Source: an uncultured Eubacteriales bacterium
GTDB taxonomy: Bacteria; Bacillota; Clostridia; Christensenellales; UBA1242
Direction of reading: 5' to 3'
Assembly (NCBI GenBank): GCA_949841245.1
Contig: CATKYT010000009.1
Span: 1-41,613 of the forward strand
Length of the DNA stretch: 41,613 nt
Part shown: positions 33,613 through 41,613 of the stretch, piece by piece
How the letters are laid out: each line of letters opens with the position of its first letter
How positions within the stretch are numbered: the first letter of the stretch is position 1
Notes under the pieces: model-generated
Told to the model about the DNA's origin: nothing
Databases searched by the model: none
What the model saw: the letters and a program-made list of their open reading frames with translations, nothing else
Program-made: the position numbers and the translations under genes

Positions 33613-34494
33613 TTATTTTTGACAAGCAAACTGCCCCGCTATTGCACCATCAGAACATGCAGTTACAATCTGTTTAAGCACACCATTACGCACATCTCCA
33701 ATGGCAAACACTTCTTTTTCAGAAGTTTGCATCCTTTCGTTTGTAACAATATACCCCTGTTCATCCAACTTTAAAACGCCTTTAAAGATGTCTGTTGCAG
33801 GAATTTTACCCAATTCAACAAAAAGTGCATCTGTTGTTAATTGTAGATGTTCTCCACTTACAGAAACATCAACTTTTTCCAATTTTAATTGCCCTTTAAT
33901 TTGCTTTATTTCCGCTTTTGAAATTACTTTAATTTTTTCATCTTTATTGACTTTTTCAAATGCCGATAAATCCGCTTTATCAATTATTGTTACACTGTTG
34001 CAAATTTCACTTAATATCTTTGCCGCCCTTAACCCTTTTCCATTTTCACTTGCCACACACACATCTTTGCCTTTATAAAAATTGGCGTCACAAACTGCAC
34101 AAAAACTTACTCCACGACCTAAAAAATCATTTTCATTAACCCCAATTTCTTTGCTTTTTACACCTGTTGCAATGATGACACTTTTGCTTTTATAAACTTG
34201 TTTTTTGCCATTTAAAATCTTTACATCATCAGAAAAATCGACAGCCTGAATTTCATCATAAATTAAATCAACTTCAAAATTTCCAACTTGGTCAGCAAAT
34301 TCTTTGCTCAATGAAATTCCATCTGCAAGTTTATGAGAAGGAAAGTTTTCAATATCATTAATCATGTTAAGTTGACCGCCAAGTGCAAATTTTTCAATAA
34401 TTGCTACACTTTTACCGCGTCTCTTAGCATAAACAGCAGCACTCATACCACCAACACCACCGCCAATAATTAAGATGTCATAAAACTTTTCCAT
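33613..34494 (-). CDS. Thioredoxin-reductase-like flavoprotein without NADPH motif (FFTR-like)
   Basis: FAD-binding Rossmann motif GGGVGGMSAA (11-20), ALGGQL, and redox-active CAVC (C132, C135) identify the thioredoxin reductase fold. However, where NADPH-dependent enzymes have GGGxSA this protein reads SENGKG (149-154), and the HRR motif binding the 2'-phosphate is replaced by DKADLSAF. Such loss is known in the ferredoxin-dependent flavin thioredoxin reductases of Clostridia. It closes with AIGDVRNG. 293 residues. The start is the second ATG, 5-6 nt after GGAG; the upstream ATG at 34506 overlaps that site. Confidence 0.85.
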   Translation of the reverse strand: MEKFYDILIIGGGVGGMSAAVYAKRRGKSVAIIEKFALGGQLNMINDIENFPSHKLADGISLSKEFADQVGNFEVDLIYDEIQAVDFSDDVKILNGKKQVYKSKSVIIATGVKSKEIGVNENDFLGRGVSFCAVCDANFYKGKDVCVASENGKGLRAAKILSEICNSVTIIDKADLSAFEKVNKDEKIKVISKAEIKQIKGQLKLEKVDVSVSGEHLQLTTDALFVELGKIPATDIFKGVLKLDEQGYIVTNERMQTSEKEVFAIGDVRNGVLKQIVTACSDGAIAGQFACQK

Positions 34495-34597
34495 AAAAAT
34501 CTCCATTTATAATATATTATCACAAAAGCCCATGAAAAAACAACAAAATAAAAACCATGAAAAAAATTTAGATATAATCATATTTTTCAACAAAAAC

Positions 34598-34625
34598 TTG
34601 ACAATTACCCCCCCCGTGTTATTCT
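34598..34625 (+). promoter_or_regulatory. Promoter with an eight-cytosine spacer tract (possible phase-variable switch)
   Basis: TTGACA (34598-34603), 16-bp spacer including C8 (34608-34615), TATTCT (34620-34625). A poly-C run is rare in this AT-rich DNA. Gain of one C by slippage would give the optimal 17-bp spacing. Confidence 0.6.
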
Positions 34626-34652
34626 TTTACTAAATTGAAAAAGGAGTTAATT

Positions 34653-35261
34653 ATGAAAAAAGTTGTAATCATACATGGACTTGGTGGATTGAAAGAAACC
34701 TACTTTCCGCACTTGGCAGAAACATGCAAAAAATTAGGACTTGAAGTATTTATGCCAAATCTTGGAAGTTACCATGATGAAGGCGGAACAAGTTATGAAA
34801 TTTGGAAAAACAATTTTGACAAACAAATCTTGCCACACCTTGACAAAGAAACTCTTGTCGTGGCAAATTCACTTGGTCCAGTGTTTTTTGTAAGATATTT
34901 TGCAGAAAGAAAAGTGCAAATTGGTGCATACATCTCTTGTGCCGGTGGATATAACCCACTGGAAATGAACCCTTCTGCCCCACAACGCATAGTTACAAAT
35001 GAAACGGCAATAAAAACCATATCCACTTTTGTTCCCCAAAAAAAAGATTTCGAAATTGTCAAAAATCTTGATTTTCCAAAATTTTCTTTCTTCTCGGACA
35101 ATGACAGATTTTTCTTGCAAGAAAATTTGGAAAATTATTCAAAAGCCATAGGTTCTGAACCAATTTTAATAAAAGGTTTAAGTCATTTTGATATGACACC
35201 TGACGGAAAATGGTTTACAAATTTCACACAACTTGAAAATCTTATTGAAAAAATAATTTAA
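34653..35261 (+). CDS. RBBP9/YdeN-type serine hydrolase
   Basis: A small alpha/beta hydrolase of 202 residues. VVIIHGLGG (4-12) forms the oxyanion region, the nucleophile is S73 in ANSLGP, the aspartate is probably in FSDNDRF and the histidine in GLSHFD. The pattern fits RBBP9/YdeN. Substrate unknown, cytoplasmic. AAGGAG lies 6-7 nt before the ATG at 34653; a TTG at 34635 is disfavoured. Expression may be set by the poly-C promoter. Confidence 0.85.
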   Translation: MKKVVIIHGLGGLKETYFPHLAETCKKLGLEVFMPNLGSYHDEGGTSYEIWKNNFDKQILPHLDKETLVVANSLGPVFFVRYFAERKVQIGAYISCAGGYNPLEMNPSAPQRIVTNETAIKTISTFVPQKKDFEIVKNLDFPKFSFFSDNDRFFLQENLENYSKAIGSEPILIKGLSHFDMTPDGKWFTNFTQLENLIEKII

Positions 35262-35270
35262 TAAAACAAA

Positions 35271-35294
35271 AAAAATCGCAAAACTGCGATTTTT
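35271..35294. terminator. Bidirectional terminator between hydrolase and rpsI
   Basis: 10-bp AAAAATCGCA/TGCGATTTTT with a 4-nt AAAC loop, then T-run. Confidence 0.85.
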
Positions 35295-35311
35295 TCTTTT
35301 TGATTTCTTGA

Positions 35312-35722
35312 TTATCTCTTTGAGAATTGTGGTGCTTTTCTTGCTTTTTTAAGACCATATTTCTTTCTTTCTTTCATTCTTGGGTCACGAGTAAGAAGTC
35401 CAGCATCTTTAAGTTCTTTTCTGTAAGTTTCAGAAACTTTTACAAGTGCTCTTGCAATTCCATGTCCAACAGCACCTGCTTGACCAGAAATTCCGCCACC
35501 AATAACATTTACGAAAACATCGTATTTGTCAGCAGTGCCAGTAATTGTCAAAGGTTGTCTTGCAACAACAATTAAAGTATCTCTTTGAAGATAGTCTTCA
35601 ACGCTTCTTCCATTGATTTCAAATTTGCCAGAACCAGAGCAAAGTCTAACTCTTGCAATAGATTTTTTTCTTCTTCCAGTAGCGATAAAGTAACCGCCCT
35701 TATTAACTTTCTTTTCAGCCAT
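35312..35722 (-). CDS. rpsI: 30S ribosomal protein uS9
   Basis: Small-subunit protein whose tail reaches the P-site t[22 protein letters not shown] near the start, [19 protein letters not shown] in the middle and the basic C terminus [12 protein letters not shown] are diagnostic. 136 residues. Its ATG overlaps the rplM stop by one base (TAATG), so translation is coupled. Confidence 0.97.
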   Translation of the reverse strand: MAEKKVNKGGYFIATGRRKKSIARVRLCSGSGKFEINGRSVEDYLQRDTLIVVARQPLTITGTADKYDVFVNVIGGGISGQAGAVGHGIARALVKVSETYRKELKDAGLLTRDPRMKERKKYGLKKARKAPQFSKR

Positions 35723-36165
35723 TATTCAATCACTCCTTTTAAAACAACAGTTTCTGGTTTTTGAGCGTCATGATTATGTTCAGCACCCTTAAACACATTA
35801 AGTCTTGTGATTTGTTTTCTTCCCAAAGTATTTTTTGGAAGCATTCCCTTAACGGCTTTTTCAATAACCTTGCGAGAATCTTTTTCCATCAAAGCCTTAT
35901 AATTGATTTCTTTAAGACCACCGATGTAACCTGTGTGATGACGATAAACTTTGTTTTCTGCCTTTTTACCTGTCAAAACAACTTTGTCAGCATTAAGAAC
36001 AATAACAAAATCACCAGTGTCAACATGTGGTGTATATATAACTTTATTTTTACCAGTCAACATATCAGCAACTTGGCTTGCAAGACGACCAAGAGGCATG
36101 TTTGCAGCATCAACTACAAACCATTTTCTTTCAACTGTTGCTGGGTTTGCCATGTAAGTTTTCAT
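35722..36165 (-). CDS. rplM: 50S ribosomal protein uL13
   Basis: Early-assembly large-subunit protein. [19 protein letters not shown] near the N terminus and [11 protein letters not shown] late in the chain are diagnostic; 147 residues. AAGGGAG lies 6-7 nt before the ATG. First gene of rplM-rpsI, behind a structured leader. Confidence 0.97.
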   Translation of the reverse strand: MKTYMANPATVERKWFVVDAANMPLGRLASQVADMLTGKNKVIYTPHVDTGDFVIVLNADKVVLTGKKAENKVYRHHTGYIGGLKEINYKALMEKDSRKVIEKAVKGMLPKNTLGRKQITRLNVFKGAEHNHDAQKPETVVLKGVIE

Positions 36166-36329
36166 TTTTTCTCCCTTAAAAATTTGTATATTTATATAGA
36201 ATGCTTTGGCGCTCCGCTTTGCCAGTAAGCAAGCACTTTTGAAAATGACGAAAATTAAGGGGCTAACAATAAAAATCGCCTTTTCAACAAAGACGATATT
36301 ATTTTAAATATATTTAGCCAATTTGTCAA
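36166..36329 (-). promoter_or_regulatory. Promoter and probable ribosomal-protein L13 leader
   Basis: TTGACA (36329-36324), 17-bp spacer, TAAAAT (36306-36301). The ~130-nt leader contains an ATCG...CGAT hairpin near 36297-36275 and a second, GC-rich hairpin (TGCTT, TGGC/GCCA, AAGCA) around 36230-36200. Firmicutes often regulate rplM-rpsI through an L13 leader; matching this one to that family was not possible by eye. Confidence 0.6.
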
Positions 36330-36386
36330 GTGTTTTATCCAACTTTTACAAATAAATTTAAAAATTGTGTTAATAAACATAACCAT

Positions 36387-38615
36387 CTAAAACAGATTTT
36401 TGACTTTTTCATCTGCTGCTGTCAACAAATTTTTCAAAAGAGTAAAACGCGTTGCGGTATATTTATTTGCCACCATTCGTTTAAGATATTGTTTTTCGCC
36501 AACTATGACAACCATTTTTTTAGCTCGTGTAACAGCAGTGTAAATTAAGTTTCTTGTCAAAATTATGCTTGGCCCTGCAATGGCAGGAATGACAATTGTG
36601 TCAAATTCCGAACCTTGACTTTTATGAATTGTAATGGCGTAAGAAAGCGACAAATCCATAAGATCAGGTCGAGTATAAAGACAAATTCTTCCGTCTTCAA
36701 ACTCAACAATCACTTCACTTGTCTGTGGATCAATAGTCACAATTTGACCTATGTCACCATTAAACACACCCTGTCCAACTTCTTCAGCAAATCTGCCATG
36801 TCGTTTCCATTCAAGATCATAGTTATTCGTCATTTGCATGACTTTGTCGCCTTCACGGAAAATAACTCTGTTAAATTCCACTTGGCGTTTGCCATTTTGT
36901 GGCGGATTTATTCTTTCTTGCAAAACCGTGTTTAAATTTTCAATTCCACACACACCTGCTTTAAGCGGAGCAAGAACTTGAATTTGTTGCGGTTCCACTT
37001 TCAAAAATTTAGGAAGTCTGGTTGTAACAAGTTCCAAAATTGAATCTTTTATAAGTTGTGGGTCATTTTTGCTTTCAAAGAAAAAGTCCAAACTTGTGTT
37101 GTCAATAAGTGGCATTTTTCCTTCATTGATAAGATGTGCATTTGTAATAATTAAACTTTTTTCTTCTTGACGGAAAATTTTGGTAAGCATGCAAAACTTA
37201 ATCACATTGCTTTGCAATATATCAGCCAAAACATTTCCCGCACCAACACTTGGCAACTGGTCTTTATCGCCAACCAAGATAAGTTTGCAGTCACGAGGCA
37301 AAGCCTTTAAAAGTGAACACATAAGAGCCACATCCACCATGGACACTTCATCAACAATAACCGCATCCGTTTTTAAAGGATTTGTTTCATTATGCACAAA
37401 AAAACTTTGGTCTGATTGAATGACATTCACTTCCAAAAGCCTGTGAATTGTTTTAGCTTCATGTCCAGTGCTGTCACTCATACGCTTTGCAGCGCGTCCA
37501 GTAGGTGCAACAAGAGAAACATTTTTCTTTTGATTTGTCAAAATTTCCAAAATGCATTTAATTATGGTTGTCTTTCCTGTTCCTGGGCCACCAGTAATAA
37601 CAAAAACCCCGTTATTGATTGCTCCAATAATGGCATTCTTTTGTTCTTCATGAAAAATAATTTTATTTCGCTGTTCAAAATTTGCAATTTCTTCTTCAAC
37701 AGCAAATTCCTGTTCATTTTGGCAATTTGCAAGCCATACAAGTTTTTGTGCAACAGCATTTTCATAATAATGATATTTGGAAAGCATTACAATTTCTGTG
37801 CCATCCAGCCAAGTTGTTACACATGTTCTGTCTAAACACAAACTGTCAAAAGCTTCTTTAAATCCATCAGCACATTCCATTTGGTCAAGTTCCAAAGAAG
37901 TTGCAGATTGGTCAAAAAGCATTACTTTTGGCAAATAAGTGTTGCCATTTTTTTCACATGAAGTTTTAAGCACATAAATTAATCCCGCTCTTATACGAAA
38001 GACAGAAGTTTTTGGAATGCCACAATTCTGAGCAATTTTATCAGCAGTTAAGAAACCAATTCCATCAATATCTTCCACCAACTTATAAGGGTTATTCTTA
38101 ACAATTTCATTTGTCTTTTCATGATAGACATTATAAATTTTCAACGACATGTTTGTCGAAACATTATAGTTTTGCAAAAACATGATTGTGTTTTGCACTT
38201 CACGGTGTTCTTTAAAAGAAAAACCAATTTCAACAGCTTTTTTTTCACTTATGCCGTTTATTTGTGAAAGTTTTTGTGGAGAATATTCCAAAACATCCAA
38301 AGTTTCTTTACCAAAGCGTTCCACAATCTTTTTGGCTGTAATTGGCCCAACCCCACGAATCAGACCGCTTCCTAAATATTTTTCAATTCCAGCAATAGAT
38401 TTTGGCAAAGAAATTTCATAACTTTCAAAAACATATTGAACACCATACTTAGTGCGTTCAAATTTGCCTTCCAAAGAAACTTCTGCGCCAACTTGAATGT
38501 CAACAAATTTTCCAACGACTGTGACAATGGAATCTTCTTTTTCCAGCCTTGCAACAGTGTATCCATTTTCATCGTTTCTATATACTATATCTTCAATAGT
38601 TCCACAAAGTGCCAT
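36387..38615 (-). CDS. recD2: ATP-dependent RecD2-type DNA helicase
   Basis: A 5'-3' SF1 helicase for recombination and repair in bacteria without RecBC. The N-terminal OB-like region (MALCGTIEDIVYRNDENGYTV) and tandem helix-hairpin-helix motifs (GVGPITAKKI at 88-97, DGIGFLTADKIA) are typical of RecD2; Walker A GGPGTGKTT (342-350), DEVSMVD, and the late ITIHKSQGSEFD and YTAVTRAKK complete the helicase. 742 residues. TAATAT lies 6 nt before the ATG with TTGCTT 17 nt further, without Shine-Dalgarno. Confidence 0.95.
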   Translation of the reverse strand: MALCGTIEDIVYRNDENGYTVARLEKEDSIVTVVGKFVDIQVGAEVSLEGKFERTKYGVQYVFESYEISLPKSIAGIEKYLGSGLIRGVGPITAKKIVERFGKETLDVLEYSPQKLSQINGISEKKAVEIGFSFKEHREVQNTIMFLQNYNVSTNMSLKIYNVYHEKTNEIVKNNPYKLVEDIDGIGFLTADKIAQNCGIPKTSVFRIRAGLIYVLKTSCEKNGNTYLPKVMLFDQSATSLELDQMECADGFKEAFDSLCLDRTCVTTWLDGTEIVMLSKYHYYENAVAQKLVWLANCQNEQEFAVEEEIANFEQRNKIIFHEEQKNAIIGAINNGVFVITGGPGTGKTTIIKCILEILTNQKKNVSLVAPTGRAAKRMSDSTGHEAKTIHRLLEVNVIQSDQSFFVHNETNPLKTDAVIVDEVSMVDVALMCSLLKALPRDCKLILVGDKDQLPSVGAGNVLADILQSNVIKFCMLTKIFRQEEKSLIITNAHLINEGKMPLIDNTSLDFFFESKNDPQLIKDSILELVTTRLPKFLKVEPQQIQVLAPLKAGVCGIENLNTVLQERINPPQNGKRQVEFNRVIFREGDKVMQMTNNYDLEWKRHGRFAEEVGQGVFNGDIGQIVTIDPQTSEVIVEFEDGRICLYTRPDLMDLSLSYAITIHKSQGSEFDTIVIPAIAGPSIILTRNLIYTAVTRAKKMVVIVGEKQYLKRMVANKYTATRFTLLKNLLTAADEKVKNLF

Positions 38616-38621
38616 ACATAT

Positions 38622-38650
38622 ATATTAAATAAAAAACAGCAAAAAAGCAA
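38622..38650 (-). promoter_or_regulatory. Candidate promoter of recD2, leaderless type
   Basis: Minus strand TTGCTT, 17-bp spacer, TAATAT, 6 nt, ATG. The boxes are weaker than in the other cases. Confidence 0.45.
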
Positions 38651-38686
38651 GCGAATATAACTTTTGATTAAAAATAAAAAAGACTA

Positions 38687-38715
38687 TTGACATTTTGTCT
38701 TTAATTTTGTAAAAT
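38687..38715 (+). promoter_or_regulatory. Promoter of the orphan gene at 38743
   Basis: TTGACA, 17-bp spacer, TAAAAT, followed by CAGGAG before the ATG. Confidence 0.75.
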
Positions 38716-38742
38716 AAAATATAAATTAAACAGGAGTAAATT

Positions 38743-39519
38743 ATGAACGAATTTATTTTATATGGCTATCCACAAAGTGCAACAAGTTTTTTTGAATTGT
38801 GTAAATCACTTCCAACATTTTCAGTAACCATTCCAAATGAACAAGGTTTAAAAAATGCTAGAGCCCATCAACCACTTAAAACATGTGTAAATTTTTTAAG
38901 AACAAATGCTGAAATCCTTAAAAACCATCCAAAATTTAAAAACTTAAATTTAAAAGGCAAAATTATGACTGTCGGTGGAACTCCTTTTGAAATTTATAAT
39001 GAGCATCCAGCAGTTGATTATACTTTTGCCCGCCCTGAAACTTGCATTATATATGATAAAAGTCAACCTTTTACGAAGCGTTTTGATCCTGAAAAAAATC
39101 CACATGGATTTAAAACGCAAATAAAGTCCATTTCAATAACAGTTAAAAATGACAGAAAAGTTTTAACAAGCAATGCACCAATCTTCAATTTTGGTGGAAA
39201 AGAATATGTATGGTATAACAAACAATATTGTGAAAATGGAAAAGACCCATACATGAAATTGATTATGAATGAATGTTATGAACCTGCACTTCCTTTCAAC
39301 ATTACGACATGTTCAAATAATTTTGCAGACGCAAAATTTCTCAGAGAACAATATAATCGTCTTGTAACAGAAGGCTGTTCTCCAAAAGAATTGGATATGA
39401 TTGTTCCTGTTTTAATCAGCGAAAAAGATGGTTATGAAACCGCAAAACCAATTTTTTCTGAAAAGCATCTTGCAATAATAGAAAGTCAAAAACAACCAGA
39501 AAAAGTTTTAAACAACTAA
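38743..39519 (+). CDS. Hypothetical protein, no recognised family
   Basis: 258 residues, soluble, no signal peptide or membrane helix. Base composition and codon use match the neighbours; a good promoter, AGGAG and a strong terminator show it is a real single gene. Visible features: a KTCVNFLRTNAEIL helix, a proline- and aromatic-rich middle (TVGGTPFEIYNEHPAVDY) and a KDGYETAKPIFSEKHLA tail. I do not recognise a domain and propose no function. Confidence 0.75.
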   Translation: MNEFILYGYPQSATSFFELCKSLPTFSVTIPNEQGLKNARAHQPLKTCVNFLRTNAEILKNHPKFKNLNLKGKIMTVGGTPFEIYNEHPAVDYTFARPETCIIYDKSQPFTKRFDPEKNPHGFKTQIKSISITVKNDRKVLTSNAPIFNFGGKEYVWYNKQYCENGKDPYMKLIMNECYEPALPFNITTCSNNFADAKFLREQYNRLVTEGCSPKELDMIVPVLISEKDGYETAKPIFSEKHLAIIESQKQPEKVLNN

Positions 39520-39558
39520 TTAAATCAATCAAGCATAACAAGTTTTCTTTAAAAATTG

Positions 39559-39588
39559 ATGTGTCTAAAAAATTTAGACACATTTTTT
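39559..39588 (+). terminator. Terminator of the orphan gene
   Basis: Perfect 11-bp stem ATGTGTCTAAA/TTTAGACACAT, AAA loop, T6. Confidence 0.9.
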
Positions 39589-39621
39589 AATAACTTTTTT
39601 CACGAATATAGGACAAAACAG

Positions 39622-39650
39622 TTGCAAAAAGATTTTTTGTCGTTTATAAT
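39622..39650 (+). promoter_or_regulatory. Promoter of the marR-cysS unit
   Basis: TTGCAA, 17-bp spacer, perfect TATAAT. The ATG lies 9 nt past the -10 box, leaving a leader of only about 2-4 nt. Confidence 0.7.
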
Positions 39651-39659
39651 GAGTTATGT

Positions 39660-40043
39660 ATGAAAAACGCAGATAGAATTTTAGAAATAGAAGCATTGAC
39701 AGAAAACTTAACAAAGCACTTTGCAAACAACAACCTGCTTAGAATGAAGGTTTTATATTTTATTTCGCAATATGAAAATCTTTCTGTAAGCATGATAATC
39801 GACAAATTGGGGCTTAAAAAATCCAATTTTGCACTTATTTCAAAAGAATTAGAAAATGAAGGACTTGTCATCTCCAAACAAGGCGAAATCGATAAACGAT
39901 GTCGTCTTATGTTTTTGACGGAAAAAGGCAAAACTGAACTTGAAGCATATTTAAACAAACTTGACCAACATTTTGGCGAACAACCAACTGAATTTGAAAA
40001 TGCTTTGAACATAGTTTCCACCTTTTTGAATAAGAAAATATAA
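39660..40043 (+). CDS. MarR-type winged-helix transcriptional regulator
   Basis: 127 residues with the winged-helix core LSVSMIIDKLGLKKSNFALISKELENEGLV (41-70) and a wing around KQGEIDKRCRLMFLTEKGKTEL (73-94), flanked by helices for dimerisation. No Shine-Dalgarno; a very short leader is expected. It ends 14 nt before cysS and presumably shares its transcript. Ligand and targets unknown; autoregulation with cysS is a reasonable guess. Confidence 0.8.
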   Translation: MKNADRILEIEALTENLTKHFANNNLLRMKVLYFISQYENLSVSMIIDKLGLKKSNFALISKELENEGLVISKQGEIDKRCRLMFLTEKGKTELEAYLNKLDQHFGEQPTEFENALNIVSTFLNKKI

Positions 40044-40057
40044 GTTTGGAGATTAAT

Positions 40058-41413
40058 ATGGTAAAATTTTATAATTCATTAACAAGACAAAAAGAAGAAC
40101 TAATTCCACATGAAAACAATGTTGTCAAAATGTATTCATGCGGTCCAACAGTTTACAGTTACCCACACATTGGAAATATGCGGGCATATCTTTTTATGGA
40201 TAACATTCGCCGTGTGCTTAAATATAATGGCTTTAAATTGAATGGCGTTATGAACATAACAGATGTCGGTCACCTTACATCTGATGCCGATGAAGGCGAA
40301 GATAAAATGTTGCTTGCCAGCAAACGCGAACATAAAACTCCTTGGGAAATTGCCAAGTTTTACACCGACATTTTCATGAACGACACCAAACTTTTAAACA
40401 TTGACTTGCCAGAACATATTATTCCAGCTACAAGTGTGGTGGAAGACATGATAAAGTTTGTTGAAAGCCTTATGGAAAAAGGTTATGCTTATGAAACCAG
40501 CAAAGGCATCTATTTTGATATAGAAAAGTTTAAAGACTATGGTCACCTTTCTGGCATGGATATAAACGAAAAACTTGCTGGTGCAAGAATTGATGTCGAT
40601 GAAGAAAAGCGTTCTCCTTACGATTTCGTTTTGTGGGTTAAAGCACCAAAAGAACACATCATGCAATGGAACAGCCCATGGGGAAAAGGTTATCCTGGTT
40701 GGCATATTGAATGTTCTGTAATTGGCGATAAGTTTCTTGGCGAACATATCGACATACACACAGGTGGTGTTGACCATAAACCTGTTCATCATGAAAATGA
40801 AATCGCCCAAAGCAACTGCTATTATGGACATAAAGTTGTTAATAAGTGGATGCATATTGAATTTTTGCAAATTGACAACGGCAAAATGAGTAAAAGTTTA
40901 AACAACATTTACACCATTAAAGACCTTACAGACAAAGGTTATTCGCCAGAAGATTTCAGATATTTCTATTTTATGGCACACTATGCAAAACAACAAAACT
41001 TCACTTTTGATGCTTTGGATATGGCAAAAAACACTCTTAAAAGTTTGAAAAATTTGCTTAAAGAACATAAAAATGGCTCAGTAAAAGTTGATACAACTTC
41101 TTATGAAACGGAATTTTTGGAAAGTATAAATGATGACCTTAACATGCCAAAGGCAATTGCAACTGTGCTTAGAATGTTAAAAGAAGAAAGAAGTTCTGAT
41201 GTTTATAAAACTTTTGAAAAGTTTAACCAAGTGCTTGGTTTAAACTTAGAAGAAGACGATATTCCGCAAGAAATAAAAGAAAAAGCAGAACTTCGCTGGA
41301 ATGCAAAGAAAAACAAAGACTTTGTCACCGCTGACAATTTAAGAGCCGAACTTTTAAATCTTGGCTTTGAAATCAAAGACACAAAAGACGGCTATGACGT
41401 TTTAAAAAAATAA
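40058..41413 (+). CDS. cysS: Cysteinyl-tRNA synthetase
   Basis: Class I synthetase charging tRNA-Cys. The zinc ligand C28 in SCGPTVY, the HIGN motif (37-40), GWHIECS and HENEIAQ zinc-site text, and KMSKS (276-280) are all present. 451 residues, typical. Start at 40058 behind GGAG with 6-nt spacing; a TTG at 40046 would overlap this. No T-box precedes it, unlike thrS; a MarR-type gene lies upstream instead. Confidence 0.97.
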   Translation: MVKFYNSLTRQKEELIPHENNVVKMYSCGPTVYSYPHIGNMRAYLFMDNIRRVLKYNGFKLNGVMNITDVGHLTSDADEGEDKMLLASKREHKTPWEIAKFYTDIFMNDTKLLNIDLPEHIIPATSVVEDMIKFVESLMEKGYAYETSKGIYFDIEKFKDYGHLSGMDINEKLAGARIDVDEEKRSPYDFVLWVKAPKEHIMQWNSPWGKGYPGWHIECSVIGDKFLGEHIDIHTGGVDHKPVHHENEIAQSNCYYGHKVVNKWMHIEFLQIDNGKMSKSLNNIYTIKDLTDKGYSPEDFRYFYFMAHYAKQQNFTFDALDMAKNTLKSLKNLLKEHKNGSVKVDTTSYETEFLESINDDLNMPKAIATVLRMLKEERSSDVYKTFEKFNQVLGLNLEEDDIPQEIKEKAELRWNAKKNKDFVTADNLRAELLNLGFEIKDTKDGYDVLKK

Positions 41414-41436
41414 AAGACCATTAATTGGTCTTTTTT
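41412..41436. terminator. Bidirectional terminator between cysS and comF-type gene
   Basis: AAAAGACCA, TTAAT loop, TGGTCTTTT, T-run; the minus-strand stop codon touches the right arm. Confidence 0.85.
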
Positions 41437-41613
41437 AATATTCGTTTGTTTGTTTTTGTTTAATTTTATTACGAGCAATGCCACAAACATAGACATCTTT
41501 CACTTTTTGGTTTATTAGACTGGCACAATAGTCCACTGTGGAACATGTTGTCAATATGTCATCCACTATAAGCACTCTGTCTGTTGGTTTAAGTTTTTCT
41601 TCATTCAACACAT
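41435..41613 (-). CDS. comFC: ComF-type phosphoribosyltransferase, C-terminal fragment
   Basis: Partial gene cut by the window edge; only the last 58 complete codons are present. It contains the PRPP-binding motif VLIVDDILTTCST followed by a helix and the end IARNKIKQKQTNEY. This fits the phosphoribosyltransferase domain of the ComFC/amidophosphoribosyltransferase-like family, linked to DNA uptake in competent bacteria. The N-terminal zinc-binding part expected in ComFC lies outside the window, so the name is provisional. Confidence 0.75.
   Translation of the reverse strand, partial: VLNEEKLKPTDRVLIVDDILTTCSTVDYCASLINQKVKDVYVCGIARNKIKQKQTNEY

Noticed and set aside
1-41613. CRISPR arrays, insertion sequences, integrases or phage structural genes
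   Set aside because: No regularly spaced repeats, transposase, integrase or phage protein was seen on either strand.

Overview
The window looks like chromosome from an AT-rich, anaerobic, low-GC Gram-positive bacterium, most likely a gut Clostridia-type member of the Bacillota. The reasons are a T-box in front of thrS, ytxC upstream of thrS, rpmB divergent from asp23-fakA, a TIGR04086 membrane protein beside secDF, a pyruvate:ferredoxin oxidoreductase, and tRNA genes that encode CCA. TGA is used as a stop, so the ordinary bacterial code applies. Species cannot be named from the sequence.

Layout. 0.2-6 kb: nucleoside hydrolase, secD-secF, TIGR04086 protein, a lipid-kinase-like protein, yajC and an overlooked 25-residue membrane peptide. 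6-11.4 kb: thrS with its T-box leader, a leucine-rich-repeat protein, ytxC-like gene, lipoprotein, truA. 11.5-19 kb: nifJ (PFOR), glycerophosphodiesterase, glmS, rsmD, alr. 19.1-27 kb: accessory stretch starting with a ribbon-helix-helix protein and tRNA-Lys/tRNA-Leu, then a two-gene unit with an ADP-ribosylglycohydrolase, then a complete diversity-generating retroelement (DGR). 27-41.6 kb: C45-type peptidase, cysteine synthase, HTH-AAA-CYTH fusion, asp23-fakA operon, rpmB, a thioredoxin-reductase-like flavoprotein, a hydrolase behind a poly-C promoter, rplM-rpsI, recD2, an orphan gene, marR-cysS and the end of a comF-type gene.

The main discovery is the DGR on the minus strand, in transcription order: consensus promoter and structured leader, avd (26717-26148), hairpins, template repeat TR (25982-25872), structured spacer, reverse transcriptase (25660-24641), a 927-residue target protein (24561-21778) and a translationally coupled 72-residue protein. 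Aligning TR with the variable repeat VR (24307-24199) over 109 positions gives 23 differences; 22 fall at template adenines (35 adenines present) and only one elsewhere (74 positions). This is the signature of adenine-directed mutagenic retrohoming. Unusually, the VR lies at residues 86-121, near the N terminus. The target looks like a DUF6273/C-type-lectin-like domain whose C-terminal half (carrying the VR) precedes its N-terminal half, followed by BspA-type leucine-rich repeats and a long unrecognised region.

Other points worth attention: a reductase that has lost its NADPH-binding motif and so may use ferredoxin made available by PFOR; an eight-cytosine tract inside a promoter spacer (possible phase variation); at least five genes whose -10 box lies exactly 6 nt before the start codon with no Shine-Dalgarno (probable leaderless mRNAs); a threonyl-tRNA synthetase without its TGS domain; and GC-rich, gene-free DNA ending in a strong terminator at 26.9-27.04 kb.
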